The notes: generated by a model not told the origin, from the letters alone. A DNA stretch of 64,000 bases from Gammaproteobacteria bacterium (GCA_028279365.1 JANQNX010000013.1:248001-312000); one strand, 5' to 3'; numbered from the stretch's first letter, positions 1 through 14,800 are shown. Made by a program: numbers and translations.

Positions 1-171
1 TGCATATTCAACAACGAGTGGAAGTTTTAATTCTTGCTCGGTGTTGGTCGTGTCTGCTTCTGAAATATCCTCGACACTTGCGGTTTTTTTGAAGAACAAA
101 CTATGGCATAGCCAAATCATGCCGCTAGAAAAAGTTAAAAATACCAGCAGTGCTGAAAAATCAAAATTCAT
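1..171 (-). CDS. lepB: Signal peptidase I, N-terminal part (cut by window edge)
   Basis: Leader peptidase that cleaves secretory signal peptides at the outer face of the inner membrane. Only the first 57 codons lie in the window. Visible are an N-terminal hydrophobic segment (about residues 6-27), a charged linker, and the beginning of the conserved LPLVVEYA stretch that opens the catalytic domain. The catalytic Ser and Lys are outside the window. The start ATG overlaps the lepA stop as ATGA (168-171), so the two genes are probably translationally coupled, which is the usual lepA-lepB arrangement in gammaproteobacteria. Identification rests on this context plus the short N-terminal match. Confidence 0.85.
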   Translation of the reverse strand, partial: MNFDFSALLVFLTFSSGMIWLCHSLFFKKTASVEDISEADTTNTEQELKLPLVVEYA

Positions 172-1967
172 TTATCTTTCCCTACGTGCAAGATAGCCAT
201 GAAGGCCTCTTGAGGAATCTCAACAGAGCCAAACTGTTTCATGCGCTTTTTCCCGGCTTTTTGCTTTTCCAGTAATTTTCTTTTTCTTGAAATATCCCCA
301 CCATAACATTTGGCCGTGACGTTTTTGCGCATAGCCTTGACCGTCTGTCTGGCAAGTATTTTTGAACCAATGGCAGCCTGAATAGCGACTTCGTACATTT
401 GTCTTGGAATAAATTCCTTAATCTTCTCCGTTAATTCACGCCCTCTGATCTGGGCCAGGTCGTGATGGGCAATACAGGATAAGGCATCGACTCGTTCGTT
501 ATTGATTAATATATCCAGTTTGACCAATTTGGCTGCTTCAAAATGACTAAAGCTATAATCAAAAGAGGCGTAGCCACGACTTACAGACTTTAGCCGATCA
601 AAAAAATCAAGCACCACCTCGCTCATCGGCATCGCGAAAGATAGGGAAATTTGTTTTCCAAGATATTGAAGTTTCTTCTGCACGCCACGCTTTTCAATGC
701 ATAGGGTGATGACGTTACCCAGATAATCCTGCGGAACAAGGATATCGGCAACGATTATTGGCTCACGAATCTCCTGAATTTTATTCGGCGCAGGTAATTT
801 TGCCGGGTTATCGATACTAATAATCTCATCATTGGTCGTTAGCACTTCGTATATCACCGTGGGCGCAGTGGTGATAAGTGATAGGTTGTATTCGCGTTCG
901 AGCCGCTCCTGAATGATTTCCATATGCAACATACCGAGAAATCCACAGCGAAAACCAAAGCCCAGTGCTTGTGAGGTTTCGGGTTCATAATGCAAGGCTG
1001 CATCATTTAACCTGAGTTTTCCTAATGCCTCACGAAATGATTCATAATCACCGGAATCAACCGGAAACAGCCCGGAAAAAACTTTTGGGTTTATTTTTTG
1101 AAATCCTGGTAAGGGTTCTTTTGCCGGACTATCGGTTAGCGTCAACGTATCACCGACAGGCGCGCCATCAATATCTTTAATTCCCGCAACAACGTAACCA
1201 ACTTCACCGGTTTTTAATTGCTCTTGCGGTGTGCGTTTAGGCGTAAAGATACCAACCTGGTCGACCAAAAAATCACGCCCGGTCGACATGATCTTGATCT
1301 TCTTTCCGACCTCAAGCTGTCCATCGATAATTCTTACCAGTGATACCACGCCAAGATAATTATCAAACCACGAATCAATGATCAGAGCTTTGAGTTGTTT
1401 ATCCGGCGAACCATTTGGGGGCGGTATTTTTTTTACCAGTTCTTCCAATAGGTCTTCGACACCCAGGCCAGATTTGGCACTGACACGCAAGGCATGCTCG
1501 GCATCCAGTCCGATAATTTCCTCGATTTCATTGATGACTCTGTCCGGCTCGGCTGAAGGCAAATCAATTTTATTCAGCACTGGTAATACTTCGAGGTCAT
1601 TTGAAATAGCGGTAAAACAATTTGCCACACTCTGCGCTTCAACGCCTTGCGCCGCATCGACAATGAGCAAGGCACCTTCACAAGCGGATAAAGATCTCGA
1701 TACCTCATAGCTGAAGTCAACATGGCCTGGCGTGTCAATAATATTTAACTGGTAGATATTGCCGTCTTTGGCATTGAAATTAAGCGTCACACTTTGAGAT
1801 TTGATGGTGATGCCACGCTCACGCTCGATATCCATCGAATCAAGCACTTGTTCAGCCATCTCACGCTCTGTTAAAGCACCGCACTGCTGAATAAAACGAT
1901 CTGCTAACGTCGACTTGCCATGATCAATATGCGCAATGATGGAAAAATTTCTGATTAAATCCTGCAT
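168..1967 (-). CDS. lepA: Elongation factor 4 (LepA GTPase)
   Basis: Ribosome-associated translational GTPase, 599 aa, the normal family length. The G domain starts almost at residue 1: the P-loop AHIDHGKST is near residues 12-20, the G3 motif DTPGHVDF near 78-85, and the G4 motif NKID near 132-135. EF2-like domains II, III and V follow, and the LepA-specific C-terminal domain ends the protein ([15 protein letters not shown] region). It lies downstream of mucD and the glutaredoxin-like gene and is coupled to lepB by a 4-base overlap. Nothing unusual is seen. Confidence 0.97.
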   Translation of the reverse strand: MQDLIRNFSIIAHIDHGKSTLADRFIQQCGALTEREMAEQVLDSMDIERERGITIKSQSVTLNFNAKDGNIYQLNIIDTPGHVDFSYEVSRSLSACEGALLIVDAAQGVEAQSVANCFTAISNDLEVLPVLNKIDLPSAEPDRVINEIEEIIGLDAEHALRVSAKSGLGVEDLLEELVKKIPPPNGSPDKQLKALIIDSWFDNYLGVVSLVRIIDGQLEVGKKIKIMSTGRDFLVDQVGIFTPKRTPQEQLKTGEVGYVVAGIKDIDGAPVGDTLTLTDSPAKEPLPGFQKINPKVFSGLFPVDSGDYESFREALGKLRLNDAALHYEPETSQALGFGFRCGFLGMLHMEIIQERLEREYNLSLITTAPTVIYEVLTTNDEIISIDNPAKLPAPNKIQEIREPIIVADILVPQDYLGNVITLCIEKRGVQKKLQYLGKQISLSFAMPMSEVVLDFFDRLKSVSRGYASFDYSFSHFEAAKLVKLDILINNERVDALSCIAHHDLAQIRGRELTEKIKEFIPRQMYEVAIQAAIGSKILARQTVKAMRKNVTAKCYGGDISRKRKLLEKQKAGKKRMKQFGSVEIPQEAFMAILHVGKDK

Positions 1968-2047
1968 TATGAGTAGGAATCGTAAATATCTTGGCTAAAC
2001 GCTGCAAAAGGCGCGATCTTATCTGATATCGGCAGTGGTATAAATCG

Positions 2048-2326
2048 TTAATTGTTATGCAGGGGAATATCGAACTGGCCATTTTTAAAATAGGCGTCGA
2101 ATTTATTCTCATCGAAAAAATGGCGACATATCTCATTATTTTCATGTAGCAACACGGGTATATCACCAACGTAACGTTGCAGCAATGATTGATCGGAATC
2201 GATATCAACCACCTCAACACTAAAATGGTACCTTATTTGGAGTAGACTCAGCTGTTGCTTCATGTCATCGCATAAATGACAGTCCTGACGGCTAATCAGC
2301 GTCAGGATGGGATGATTGTTACTCAT
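2048..2326 (-). CDS. Glutaredoxin-like protein (DUF836 type)
   Basis: A 92-residue thioredoxin-fold protein. A redox-type CHLC motif lies at residues 16-19, right after the first beta strand, and a cis-Pro context (DIPVLL) is near residue 55. This matches the small glutaredoxin-family proteins usually found between mucD and lepA in gammaproteobacteria. Its first 8 bases overlap the end of mucD (ATGAGTAA), indicating translational coupling. The substrate is unknown; a role in cytosolic thiol redox chemistry is inferred from the family only. Confidence 0.85.
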   Translation of the reverse strand: MSNNHPILTLISRQDCHLCDDMKQQLSLLQIRYHFSVEVVDIDSDQSLLQRYVGDIPVLLHENNEICRHFFDENKFDAYFKNGQFDIPLHNN

Positions 2327-3755
2327 CCAGCTTCAATGCAAGGAAAATAGGCCCTCCACGGCGCTGAATTAAAACAGGAATTGATTTGCCTTTGGGTAAT
2401 GACGTCATTAATTGACTAAAGTGTTCTGCATTTTTCACTTTGGTGTTGTTCATTAATAACAGCACATCACCACTTCGTATGCCGGCGGTTTCAGCCGGTC
2501 CGGAGCCAACTTCATCAATGAGCACACCATGATCCTCGATCCCCATTTCCTCTCGCTGTTGATCAGAAAGGTCTGACACATTCATATTAAGGGGATTATT
2601 TGAAGATTCTTGTTTTTTACCGGTATTTGTCGCAGCGACTTGTTCATCAGTCGGTAATTCAGAGATTTTAACCCGAATGGTTTTGTACTTTGATCGCCTG
2701 ATCACTTCTACCTGCACAACATCGTCAATCGCGGTACTGCCCACCAGTGGCGGTAAATCTGAGGAAAAGTTGACATTATTACCGTTAAATTTTGTCACAA
2801 TATCCCCCACTTCAATACCGGCCTTCTCGGCAGGCCCATCGGGTAATACTTTGGCTATTAATGCACCGTGAGGATGGTCCATATCAAATGATTCGGCTAA
2901 CTCTCGGGTGACGTCCTGTATTAGCACGCCCAACCAGCCACGAGTCACCCGACCTTTGTCTCTGAGTTGTTGATAAACACGTTCAACAACATCCACGGGG
3001 ACAGCAAATGACAAGCCCATAAAACCGCCGGTTCGGCTATATATTTGCGAGTTGACACCGATCACTTCCCCGTCGAGGTTAAACAAAGGACCGCCTGAGT
3101 TTCCAGGATTAATCGCAACATCTGTCTGAATAAACGGGACATAGTTTTCATTGGGAAGACTTCTGCCTATTGCACTGACAATGCCGGCGGTTACCGAATG
3201 GTCAAAACCAAAAGGCGAGCCAATCGCCAGCACCCATTCGCCAACTTTTAAATCAGAGGTTTTGCCGAGAGCTAACACCGGCAAATTGCTGGCATCTATT
3301 TTTAACACAGCAATATCACTGCGCTCATCTGAACCTATTAATTCTGCGACATACTCTCTACGGTCATTTAAGCGAACGATAATCTCATCCGAATCCTTGA
3401 CGACATGATGGTTAGTAATGACATAACCATCTTTGGAGATAATAAAACCCGAACCCAGTGAAGACCGTTCCGGTGAAGGTCCCTGTCCCTTGGGCAAATC
3501 TTCGAAATACTTTTTGAAGAATTCATAAAACGGGCTGTTTTCAGGAATATCGGGCAGATTAAATCCAGGCGGCATGCCACCGTGTGGGGATTGCTTGTTA
3601 CTGGTACTGATATTCACGACTGCCGCCGAGTTCGATTCCACCAGTTTGGTGAAATCGGGCAAATCTCTTGCCGTTGCTTGAAAACTAACTAGTACCAGTA
3701 GTAACGAACTGATAAGCGAAATGACATTACGATAAAATAATTTATACATATCCAT
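2319..3755 (-). CDS. mucD: Periplasmic serine protease/chaperone of the Do family (MucD/DegP)
   Basis: HtrA-family protease that degrades misfolded envelope proteins, 478 aa. An N-terminal signal peptide ends near ATA-RD (residue 29). The chymotrypsin-like domain carries the triad H117 (TNHHVV), D147 (SDIAVL) and S220 (NPGNSGGP). Two PDZ domains follow (about 270-360 and 385-475). It is the fourth gene of the rpoE-rseA-rseB-mucD cluster, so control by sigma-E is likely. The start could be this ATG or the one two codons later; neither has a strong ribosome binding site. Confidence 0.95.
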   Translation of the reverse strand: MDMYKLFYRNVISLISSLLLVLVSFQATARDLPDFTKLVESNSAAVVNISTSNKQSPHGGMPPGFNLPDIPENSPFYEFFKKYFEDLPKGQGPSPERSSLGSGFIISKDGYVITNHHVVKDSDEIIVRLNDRREYVAELIGSDERSDIAVLKIDASNLPVLALGKTSDLKVGEWVLAIGSPFGFDHSVTAGIVSAIGRSLPNENYVPFIQTDVAINPGNSGGPLFNLDGEVIGVNSQIYSRTGGFMGLSFAVPVDVVERVYQQLRDKGRVTRGWLGVLIQDVTRELAESFDMDHPHGALIAKVLPDGPAEKAGIEVGDIVTKFNGNNVNFSSDLPPLVGSTAIDDVVQVEVIRRSKYKTIRVKISELPTDEQVAATNTGKKQESSNNPLNMNVSDLSDQQREEMGIEDHGVLIDEVGSGPAETAGIRSGDVLLLMNNTKVKNAEHFSQLMTSLPKGKSIPVLIQRRGGPIFLALKLDE

Positions 3756-3807
3756 AGATGTAAATAATTGAAAATAAATACGACGACGTGATGTTAATCA
3801 GCGCAGA

Positions 3808-4782
3808 TTAAGGCTGTGAACGAACTGAATCAGCCATCTGTCTGACGGTTGATTTGGGGACTTCGCCAACGGCAGTAATCTGATACCCGTCTAACTGTAC
3901 AGCATAGGCATTCACTCCGCCATATTCGACAGAGCCCGGCTCAGGCGCATTTTTTTCCGGCATTTTTTCAACAAATACGGATACCATCGCCAAACCATCA
4001 GTGTAGACCAGATGTTCTACTGGTTCTTCACTGGTCACCATGGATTGACTGGCACGATCTCGCATTATAAAACCGGCTGGCATCCACGTTGCCTGCCATT
4101 GTATGTGATCAGATCGTGCAGCTTTTTCAGCATTAATATTATTAAAATAGGTAAAGTCATTAACTGGGTAGCTTGGTTCGAGTAGTGACTCATCAATATC
4201 GTCCTTTACGTCGAGCTGTGCAAACATTACTTGCTCGAGCGTGATTCCTTGTTGATTTTTGAGTTCTGATTTAAGCAATAACCTGGAATTTTTGTCGACC
4301 CATAACTGATAGCCATAACGAAAACTGTCTTTAGGTACAATATTCACTATCCAGGCATCAAGACCGGCGATACGGCCCTCGCCCACGACAGAGAAATTAT
4401 AAAAATCTGAGATTGTCTCAATCGGGTGCGGAATATAGGAAGAAATCAGTTTTCCGGTTCGGCTTTCATCGACGACAACCGTTTTGTCTTCAGGGAAATA
4501 GCATTTGACTTCTTTTTCATTTCTCACCACCTCCCGCGCATGTCCGGTCAATGAGATTAGCTTCTCAGACACACCTTCCTTGTCTGCTTTGTGAATAATT
4601 CTCATGGTATCGACCTGGGTGCCGGAACGATACATAAAAACCCCGTCGTAATTCAGTGAGCGACTCGCCACGGACATGTCATTGATCAATCCCTGCGGTT
4701 CAGGGCGACCATCATCAGCTAACGCTGAATGGCTAATAAAAACAATGAAAAGTTGTACTGCTAAATTAAAAACGTATTTCAA
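3808..4782 (-). CDS. rseB: Sigma-E regulatory protein RseB/MucB (periplasmic)
   Basis: Periplasmic sensor that binds the anti-sigma factor and protects it from proteolysis until envelope stress occurs. About 324 aa. The N-terminal lipoprotein-carrier-like domain (SVASRSLNYDGVFMYRSG) and the C-terminal domain (WMPAGFIMRD onward) are both present. I place the start at a TTG at 4782, seven bases after the rseA stop, because the signal peptide (hydrophobic core then SALA-DD) begins right there and AGGA lies about 11 bases upstream. An ATG at 4836 is in frame, but it overlaps rseA and lacks a ribosome site. No rseC/mucC follows; mucD comes next. Confidence 0.92.
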   Translation of the reverse strand: MKYVFNLAVQLFIVFISHSALADDGRPEPQGLINDMSVASRSLNYDGVFMYRSGTQVDTMRIIHKADKEGVSEKLISLTGHAREVVRNEKEVKCYFPEDKTVVVDESRTGKLISSYIPHPIETISDFYNFSVVGEGRIAGLDAWIVNIVPKDSFRYGYQLWVDKNSRLLLKSELKNQQGITLEQVMFAQLDVKDDIDESLLEPSYPVNDFTYFNNINAEKAARSDHIQWQATWMPAGFIMRDRASQSMVTSEEPVEHLVYTDGLAMVSVFVEKMPEKNAPEPGSVEYGGVNAYAVQLDGYQITAVGEVPKSTVRQMADSVRSQP

Positions 4783-4789
4783 CGTAATG

Positions 4790-5377
4790 TCATTCCTGTC
4801 GATTGCTCTGAGGTTCGATAGTGACAATTCTGACATAAGGCGGGATACCCGTCATGCCTGATGCACTTCGATATTCATTATGATTCACCAGGTAGCCATT
4901 CATACGCTGGCTAGATAAAGTTGCTGGCGTGTCAGATTTGATTGACGCAGGCAATACTTGTGATTCTCCAAAGCGAAATGTGTCAATAGTTTCGGCAGGA
5001 ATAGCTGTTTCATTATTGGCAATGGCCGGTGCAGCAGGAACGCCGACATTCCCATTATTATTGTTGCTGTTCTGGATGCCCAATATAGCCACCATCGCAA
5101 CGGAAGCGGCAATGGCAAAACCGGCCAGCGGTTTGAAATTGAAGGACGATTTCGATGACGGCGCCAGCACGGTAGGCTCATTCTGAAGCGCCTGACTCAC
5201 CCGCTCAGCCATACGCACATCCACCTGCTCAGTTAGCGAATCACGCAAGCAGTCACCAATCAGGTGATAACGCGACCAGGTATTCTGCATGTCTTCATCC
5301 TGAATTAATTTATCTAACGCTAGGCTGTCGTGTTCGTCGTCCATTAACGCAGAAATTGTTTGATTATTTTCACTCAT
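4790..5377 (-). CDS. rseA: Anti-sigma-E factor RseA/MucA
   Basis: Inner-membrane anti-sigma factor, 195 aa. The cytoplasmic N-terminal sigma-binding domain is clear (SALMDDE start, then LIQDEDMQNTWSRYHLIGD). One transmembrane segment (PLAGFAIAASVAMVAILG, about residues 84-101) is followed by a periplasmic tail with an Asn-rich linker. It starts 13 bases after rpoE with an AAGGCG ribosome site and is followed by rseB. The family is cleaved by DegS and RseP on stress, releasing RpoE; those proteases are not in the window. Confidence 0.95.
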   Translation of the reverse strand: MSENNQTISALMDDEHDSLALDKLIQDEDMQNTWSRYHLIGDCLRDSLTEQVDVRMAERVSQALQNEPTVLAPSSKSSFNFKPLAGFAIAASVAMVAILGIQNSNNNNGNVGVPAAPAIANNETAIPAETIDTFRFGESQVLPASIKSDTPATLSSQRMNGYLVNHNEYRSASGMTGIPPYVRIVTIEPQSNRQE

Positions 5378-5390
5378 AGATTTCGCCTTT

Positions 5391-5969
5391 TTAATTATCC
5401 AACAGGGGTTTCATTTCATTGTCGATTGCCTCACGCGCACGAAAAATACGCGATCGAACTGTGCCGATAGGACAGTCCATCACGCTGGCAATCTCTTCAT
5501 AACTCATACCTTCTACTTCTCTCAACATTATCGCTGACCGCAAATCATCCGGAAGGTTTTCAATCGCTTTAAGCACTGTCGCTTGCAACTCATCCTTCAT
5601 CAGGAGATTTTCCGGTGTCGCTTTCTCTTTTAGAGCATCCGCACCCTCAATTTGTTCAATTTCTGATACATCATAATCATTATCAGTCGGGCGACGTGCC
5701 TGGGAGGCAAGGTAGTTTTTCGCCGTATTGACGGCAATTCGATACAGCCAGGTGTAAAAAGCACTATCTCCGCGAAATTTTGGCAAGGCGCGGTAAGCCT
5801 TGATAAACGCTTCCTGTGTGACATCTAGCGCATCACTATGGTTCCTGACAAAACGGGATACGAGGTTAATAATGCGTTGCTGATATTTCAGCACAAGGAT
5901 GTCGTACGCTGCTTTGTCACCTTGTTTGACACGCTCGATTAATTCTTTGTCTGTTGTTGTTTTGGCCAT
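5391..5969 (-). CDS. rpoE: RNA polymerase sigma factor RpoE (AlgU/sigma-E)
   Basis: Extracytoplasmic-function sigma factor, 192 aa. Region 2 (DILVLKYQQRIINLVSRF to AFYTWLYRIAVNTAKNYL) binds the -10 element, and region 4 (LPDDLRSAIMLREVEGMSYEEIA, ending CPIGTVRSRIFRAREA) binds the -35. The start is supported by GAGG about 10 bases upstream. It is first in the rpoE-rseA-rseB-mucD cluster and divergent from nadB, the classic gammaproteobacterial order. In the 136-base gap to nadB I could not find a convincing GAACTT-type sigma-E autoregulatory promoter by eye. Confidence 0.97.
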   Translation of the reverse strand: MAKTTTDKELIERVKQGDKAAYDILVLKYQQRIINLVSRFVRNHSDALDVTQEAFIKAYRALPKFRGDSAFYTWLYRIAVNTAKNYLASQARRPTDNDYDVSEIEQIEGADALKEKATPENLLMKDELQATVLKAIENLPDDLRSAIMLREVEGMSYEEIASVMDCPIGTVRSRIFRAREAIDNEMKPLLDN

Positions 5970-6105
5970 CAGGCCGAACCTCGTTATGTTATTATCTTTA
6001 TTGAAAACAGCCTAAATATATAGCGGCAGAGCAGCTAAACCTTAAACATTATTAATCTATAATCAACAGTTTAGGTAAAAAAACGACAATACTACCTTAA
6101 GCCAG

Positions 6106-7737
6106 ATGCATGACCAACTACAACATGATGTATTGATAATTGGTAGCGGCGCAGCCGGCCTGAGCCTCGCATTAAAATTGGCCGATATTGCCACTGTTGC
6201 CGTACTATCGAAAGATTCCTTGATCGAAAGTGCGACATTGTATGCACAGGGCGGTGTATCGGCAGTGCTCGACGAGCGCGATTCGATTGATTCGCATGTT
6301 GAGGACACATTAATCGCAGGAGCTGGACTATGTGATGAAGATGTCGTCCGACACGTAGTTGAGCAGGCACAAGAGAGTATTAATTGGCTGGTTGACCAGG
6401 GTGTGGATTTTACCCGTGTCGATAATCAATCGGATCCTAACTCCCCGTTTCACCTGCATCAGGAAGGTGGGCATAGTCATCGCCGCATTATTCATGCCGC
6501 GGATGCCACCGGACGGGAAATCGAAACGACGCTGGAACAGCGTGTCATTACCCATCCTAATATCGAATTATTCGAGCATCACATCGCCGTCGATTTAATT
6601 AAACAAAACATCGGTAAACCTTCTTCCCAACGCTGTATCGGCGCATATGTGCTCGATTTAGAGACAAAGGCCGTTCATGTGTTTTGCGCAAAAAACACCG
6701 TATTGGCAACCGGTGGCGCCGGTAAGGCGTATCTCTACACCAGTAATCCGGATGCCTGTACTGGTGATGGCATAGCCATGGCCTACCGTGCCGGTTGCCG
6801 TATCGCTAATATGGAGTTCATTCAATTCCATCCTACCTGTCTGTATCATCCGCAGGCCAAGTCATTTCTTATCTCTGAGGCATTACGTGGAGAAGGTGCA
6901 AAACTAATTTTAGGCAATGGTGAGCGATTTATGCATCGTTACGATGCCAGGGAAGAATTAGCACCTCGGGATATTGTTGCACGCGCTATTGATAGTGAGA
7001 TGAAACGTCTGGGCGAAGACTGCGTTTACCTGGATATCACCCATCAACCTCAATCATTTATTGATGCGCACTTCCCAACAATTTCAGCAAAATGTAAGGA
7101 GTTTGGTATCGATATTAGCCGCTCACCTATTCCGGTGGTACCGGCCGCACACTATACCTGTGGTGGCATTATGATAGATATCGAAGGACAGACCGATGTC
7201 CCCGGACTGTATGCGATTGGCGAGGCAAGTTGCTCCGGACTGCATGGCGCAAATAGAATGGCGAGCAATTCATTACTCGAGTGTGTTGTTTATGCGCATG
7301 CCGCATATGATTCAATACGGCAATCTTTAGCCGCTGTTAATTTGCCGTCTGATATTCGTGCCTGGGATGAAAGTCGGGTGACCGATTCAGATGAAGAAGT
7401 GGTGGTAAGTCACAATTGGGATGAAATACGACGTTTCATGTGGGATTACGTCGGAATAGTCAGGACAACCAAACGCTTGCAGCGCGCACAGCATCGAATT
7501 CGCCTGTTAAAGTCTGAGATAACCGAGTATTACGGAAATTTCAGGATCAGTAAGGATTTGGTCGAACTCAGGAACCTGGCGGTCGTTGCTGAACTCATCA
7601 TTAATTCAGCGCTTAAGAGAAGGGAAAGTCGTGGTTTGCACTTTTCTGCCGATTATCCGGTTGCACATGTCTCCAAACAGGCGAAAAATACAATATTGCA
7701 GATTGACCAGCAAAAAAACGGGCATGTTGCAGCATAA
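6106..7737 (+). CDS. nadB: L-aspartate oxidase
   Basis: FAD flavoprotein that oxidises L-aspartate to iminoaspartate, the first step of de novo NAD synthesis. 543 aa, normal length. The dinucleotide-binding motif is [16 protein letters not shown] near residues 8-23. The succinate-dehydrogenase-type catalytic region contains MEFIQFHPT and the active-site stretch [11 protein letters not shown]; the C-terminal helical domain begins near residue 430. It is transcribed away from rpoE, as in Escherichia and Pseudomonas. nadA and nadC are not present here. Confidence 0.97.
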   Translation: MHDQLQHDVLIIGSGAAGLSLALKLADIATVAVLSKDSLIESATLYAQGGVSAVLDERDSIDSHVEDTLIAGAGLCDEDVVRHVVEQAQESINWLVDQGVDFTRVDNQSDPNSPFHLHQEGGHSHRRIIHAADATGREIETTLEQRVITHPNIELFEHHIAVDLIKQNIGKPSSQRCIGAYVLDLETKAVHVFCAKNTVLATGGAGKAYLYTSNPDACTGDGIAMAYRAGCRIANMEFIQFHPTCLYHPQAKSFLISEALRGEGAKLILGNGERFMHRYDAREELAPRDIVARAIDSEMKRLGEDCVYLDITHQPQSFIDAHFPTISAKCKEFGIDISRSPIPVVPAAHYTCGGIMIDIEGQTDVPGLYAIGEASCSGLHGANRMASNSLLECVVYAHAAYDSIRQSLAAVNLPSDIRAWDESRVTDSDEEVVVSHNWDEIRRFMWDYVGIVRTTKRLQRAQHRIRLLKSEITEYYGNFRISKDLVELRNLAVVAELIINSALKRRESRGLHFSADYPVAHVSKQAKNTILQIDQQKNGHVAA

Positions 7738-7887
7738 TTTTTATAAAAACAATTAGTTATAAAAAAAATTTAAAGTTAATTATTATTAAAATAATATTCG
7801 CTTTTAACTAAAATTAACTATATTAATTATCAAATTGGCATCAGTATTGCGTTAAACAACAATATTTATTGAGCAGATAAAACAATC

Positions 7888-8808
7888 ATGGCAACAGTGA
7901 CTAACATCAACGAGTCGAGTAAAAAAAGCGAGGCCAATACGCAGCTTATTGCATACCCGGAGCACATGACTGATGTCAGTGATATTTCTGTTCATGTGAT
8001 GGGTGTGCTACAGAGCACGCTGGAGTTAGAAAAATTAATCGAGCTGTTTGATGATGAACTGGTTGCTATTCTGCCACATGACAATATTGTCTATGCCAAT
8101 AAAGATGAAGGCATAGAATTTAGCATTGGTAAAAAGGCAAAACATGAATTGAATTACCGCCTGGTACTATTCGGAAAAGAACTGGGCGACCTGAAAATCA
8201 CCGGTAAAACCAAATTTCAGGAAAAAGATATTATCAAGCTGGAAAAGCTTATCTCAGCTTTAATCTATCCGCTTCGTAACGCCCTGCTCTACAAACAGGC
8301 AGTCGAAAGGGCCTACATGGATCCATTAACCGGGATAAATAATCGCGCTGCATTTGACAGAACCATTGAACAGGAGTTTGAGTTAGCAAAGCGACATGAT
8401 AACAACCTGTGCCTGATGATGTTGGACATCGATCACTTTAAAGGTATCAATGATAACTACGGACACCTTGTCGGCGATGCGGTGTTAAAAAGCTTTGCCG
8501 ACTGTATCTCTGACTGCATGCGTCGCAGTGACATCTTCTTCCGCTACGGTGGCGAAGAATTCAGCATTCTATTGCGAAATACACAAATTGCCGGTGCCAC
8601 ATTATTGGCAGAACGCATGCGACAGCGGATTGAATCACTGGAACTCGAATATGAAAAAATAAAGCTTTCAATTACGGCATCAATCGGTGTGGCCCAGCAG
8701 CTCGAACAGGACATTAACCGTTGCAGTCTTCTTGAACGCGCAGACAAATTGCTTTATCAGGCTAAAACAAACGGCAGAAACTGCGTTGTTTCGCAAGATG
8801 AGGTCTAA
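7888..8808 (+). CDS. Diguanylate cyclase with N-terminal GAF-like region
   Basis: Makes cyclic di-GMP from two GTP. 306 aa. The first 135 residues form a soluble, weakly GAF-like region without transmembrane segments. The GGDEF domain begins at DPLTGINNR (145-153), and the active-site loop is GGEEF at 221-225. An RxxD inhibitory site (R212-D215) lies the canonical five residues upstream, so the enzyme is probably active and product-inhibited. It is preceded by a 150-base AT-rich gap with no clear terminator after nadB. The input signal is unknown. A PilZ receptor candidate lies at 35414. Confidence 0.9.
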   Translation: MATVTNINESSKKSEANTQLIAYPEHMTDVSDISVHVMGVLQSTLELEKLIELFDDELVAILPHDNIVYANKDEGIEFSIGKKAKHELNYRLVLFGKELGDLKITGKTKFQEKDIIKLEKLISALIYPLRNALLYKQAVERAYMDPLTGINNRAAFDRTIEQEFELAKRHDNNLCLMMLDIDHFKGINDNYGHLVGDAVLKSFADCISDCMRRSDIFFRYGGEEFSILLRNTQIAGATLLAERMRQRIESLELEYEKIKLSITASIGVAQQLEQDINRCSLLERADKLLYQAKTNGRNCVVSQDEV

Positions 8809-8822
8809 GCCGAACAACCAGT

Positions 8823-11818
<2,996 letters not shown>

Positions 11819-11852
11819 ATCTGAACAGATAGTGACGGCAACATGTAATTAA

Positions 11853-14800
11853 TCAGGCAGTGGCTGCCATCTTTGCAGCTTCGTCAACATCAACAGAAAC
11901 AAGACGTGATACGCCTGCTTCATGCATGGTGACACCCATCAACTGTTGTGCAATCTCCATTGTGATCTTATTGTGAGTAATGAAAATGAACTGCACTTCA
12001 TCAGACATCGATTTGACTAATTGGCTAAAACGTCCGACATTAGTGTCGTCCAATGGGGCATCCACTTCGTCGAGTATACAAAAAGGTGCGGGATTCAACT
12101 TAAATATTGCGAATACCAGAGCGACAGCAGTTAACGCCTTTTCACCACCGGACAGTAAATGAATATTACTGTTCTTTTTACCAGGCGGTCGGGCCATAAT
12201 GGCAACGCCCGTCTGTAACAAATCATCCCCGGTTAATTCAAGATAAGCGTGACCGCCACCAAACAAACGCGGAAACATATCTTTGATATTGGTATTTAAT
12301 TCATCAAAGGTTTCTTTAAAGCGTGTACGAGTCTCTTTATCAATCTTGCGTATCGCGTTTTCCAGCGTGGTTAATGCTTCGATCAAATCTTTATGTTGAC
12401 TATCGAGATAGGTCTTACGCTCGGCGTTCTGCGTATATTCATCGATAGCAGCCAGGTTGATAGGACCTAAGCGCTGAACCTTACGCGCAATTGCCTCTAG
12501 CTTTTCATTCCAGTCCTGCTGATTAGCATCTTCATCTGACAATTGTTCAAGAATCGCTTCCGGCTTTTGTTCGTGAGCGTTTAATTGCTCCAGCACCGTC
12601 TCCAACCTGACCTGACAACTGTTTACATTGATGCGGGCTTTTTCAAGCGAAGCGCGTAAACTTTCCAGCCCCTGCTCCTGCTGTTGTCGCTGTTGTTCCA
12701 GTTCTCGCATTCGCTGTTCAATTGTCTGAACAGAGGTGCGAGCATCGGCAAGGTTTTTTTCCGCAACCAGCTTCAATTCAAGCGCCGACTCAATGTGTTT
12801 TTGCAATGTTTTGACAGGCTGTTCAGTTAAACTTAATTGCTGCTGTAATTCCGATATTCTTTTATTTAAATGTTCCAGTTGAAATTCATTACGCTTAAAA
12901 GCCTGTTCGTAAGACGCTTTTTTCGAACTAAACGATTCCAGTTGTAATGCAATGCCATGACTTTCCTCGTGCGTGCTTTGCCAACGTGTCTTGGCATCAG
13001 CAAGCGATTGACGATGTCTTTCTCTGGTCTCCGACAGTTCCTGTCTTTGTTGCAGGAAACGCTGCTTGTCTTGTTCAACGTGTCCTAATCGATCCGAGAT
13101 GGTCTCCATCTCCTGTTTATCTTTTTGTTCCTGCTGATCTAAGGAATCTAATTCGTCCAGGATTTGCTGACTGCGATTCGTACGTAGCTCATCTTCAGCA
13201 ATTAACGATGCCAGCTCTGTTTTGAGTTCGGTAATTAGCTGTTGTTTGGAAGAGATAGACGATTGATTATTGGCCAGATTTTTTTCAATTGTTTCAAGCT
13301 CGGATTCAGCTTGTTGGTATTGTTGTTCAAGCGACTGTAGCTCCTGTTCCGATTGTTGCATCCGAGACTTAAGCGAGCTTATCTCCTGTTCGCGCGCAAT
13401 GACGGTATCGACTGCAGCAGAAGAATGATTCACCAGTGCCCAATGATGACTTAACCAGACGCCTTGCTTGGTGACGATACTATGCGACTCAGGTAATTCG
13501 GGTAACATTTTCAGCGCATTATCTAGGCTATCTGCGACGTAAATAGTGTTTAACAAGGATGGTATTGAAACCTCAGAAGTCACGAAATCCAGTAATCTTG
13601 GCCATGATTTCGTCGCGGCATTGATACTTTTATCAGTGGTAGAGATTAAACCAAACTTACCTGGCGCCTCTGCCATCTTTTCCAGCTTGACCTGAAGTTC
13701 GTCAGTACAAAAATCATGTAAATGCGTCTTCGTGACTGTTTCCAGTGCATGCGCCCATTCATCTTCAATGGTGATCAGTTGAGATAAGCGCTTCATGTCT
13801 TCCATGTCATTTGCACTAAGCCAGGCACTCAACTCCTGATCTTCATCAATGATTGAACGCTGTGTTGTCTCTAACGATGTTAACTCACCCTTGATTGATT
13901 GCGAATCATGTCGAAGCTTGTTCAGTTTTTCTGAAAGTACACGGATCTGCTCACGTGAGGTTTTCAGTTGCTGCTGGTTATTTGTATATTCGTTTTCGAT
14001 AACTTGCAGCTGTTGCTCAGTTTCCCGTAGTGACTGTTCCAACTGAGGAATCTTTTCACTGCTATCATCATTTTGGTAAGCGTTATTTTCAGACTGCAGG
14101 TTGTAGCGTCTCTCCTTCAGGTCCTCGATACCGGTTTGCAGATGTTCAAATCGGGTTCGATCCACCTGTTCCTGGCGACTGAATTCAGTAAATGATTCAT
14201 TAAAACTGTCCCATTCAGATTGCCAGACTTGCATCGCTTCTTCCGATTGATTTAGCAACTCATAGGCCCGATTACTCTCGGTACGTGAGCCATCAAGCTG
14301 GGGTTCCAGCGTTTTCATCTCGGACAGTAATTTTTCATAATCAGCTTTGTCTTGTTTGTGCTGTTGTTCAGACTGTTCGTAATTGTGCTGTGCTTTTTGT
14401 AGTTCTTCTTCTATCGCCGTAATTTTTTCGCGCGTGTGTTGTAACTGTTGCTCATACTGTGAGATATCACTGCCGACTTTATAAAAGTCCGATTGTCGAT
14501 CGTTGAACAGCTGATTGGCCTCGCTTAATGTTTCTCGCTGCTTTTCAATTTCGGCTTCCAATTCTCTGACTTTGGCGACCGATGCCTCCAGAGTATTTTC
14601 TTTTTCTCTGGACTGTTCCTTCAGGCTGGTCATTTCCTTATTGAGATCTCGCCAATTAATCGCAAGTAATTCAGCGGTTAACTGGCGTTCTTCTTTTTTC
14701 AATTCCTTATAGCGTTCAGCCGCTTTAGCCTGACGTTGCAAATGATTGAGCTGTTTCTCCAGCTCATCACGAATATCATTCAGCCGTTCAATATTTTCTT

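Noticed and set aside
1924-2220. Minus-strand frame overlapping lepA and the glutaredoxin-like gene
   Set aside because: Shadow frame; both overlapped genes have clear conserved motifs.
5970-6105. Sigma-E autoregulatory promoter before rpoE
   Set aside because: No convincing GAACTT and TCTGA pair at correct spacing was found on the minus strand.
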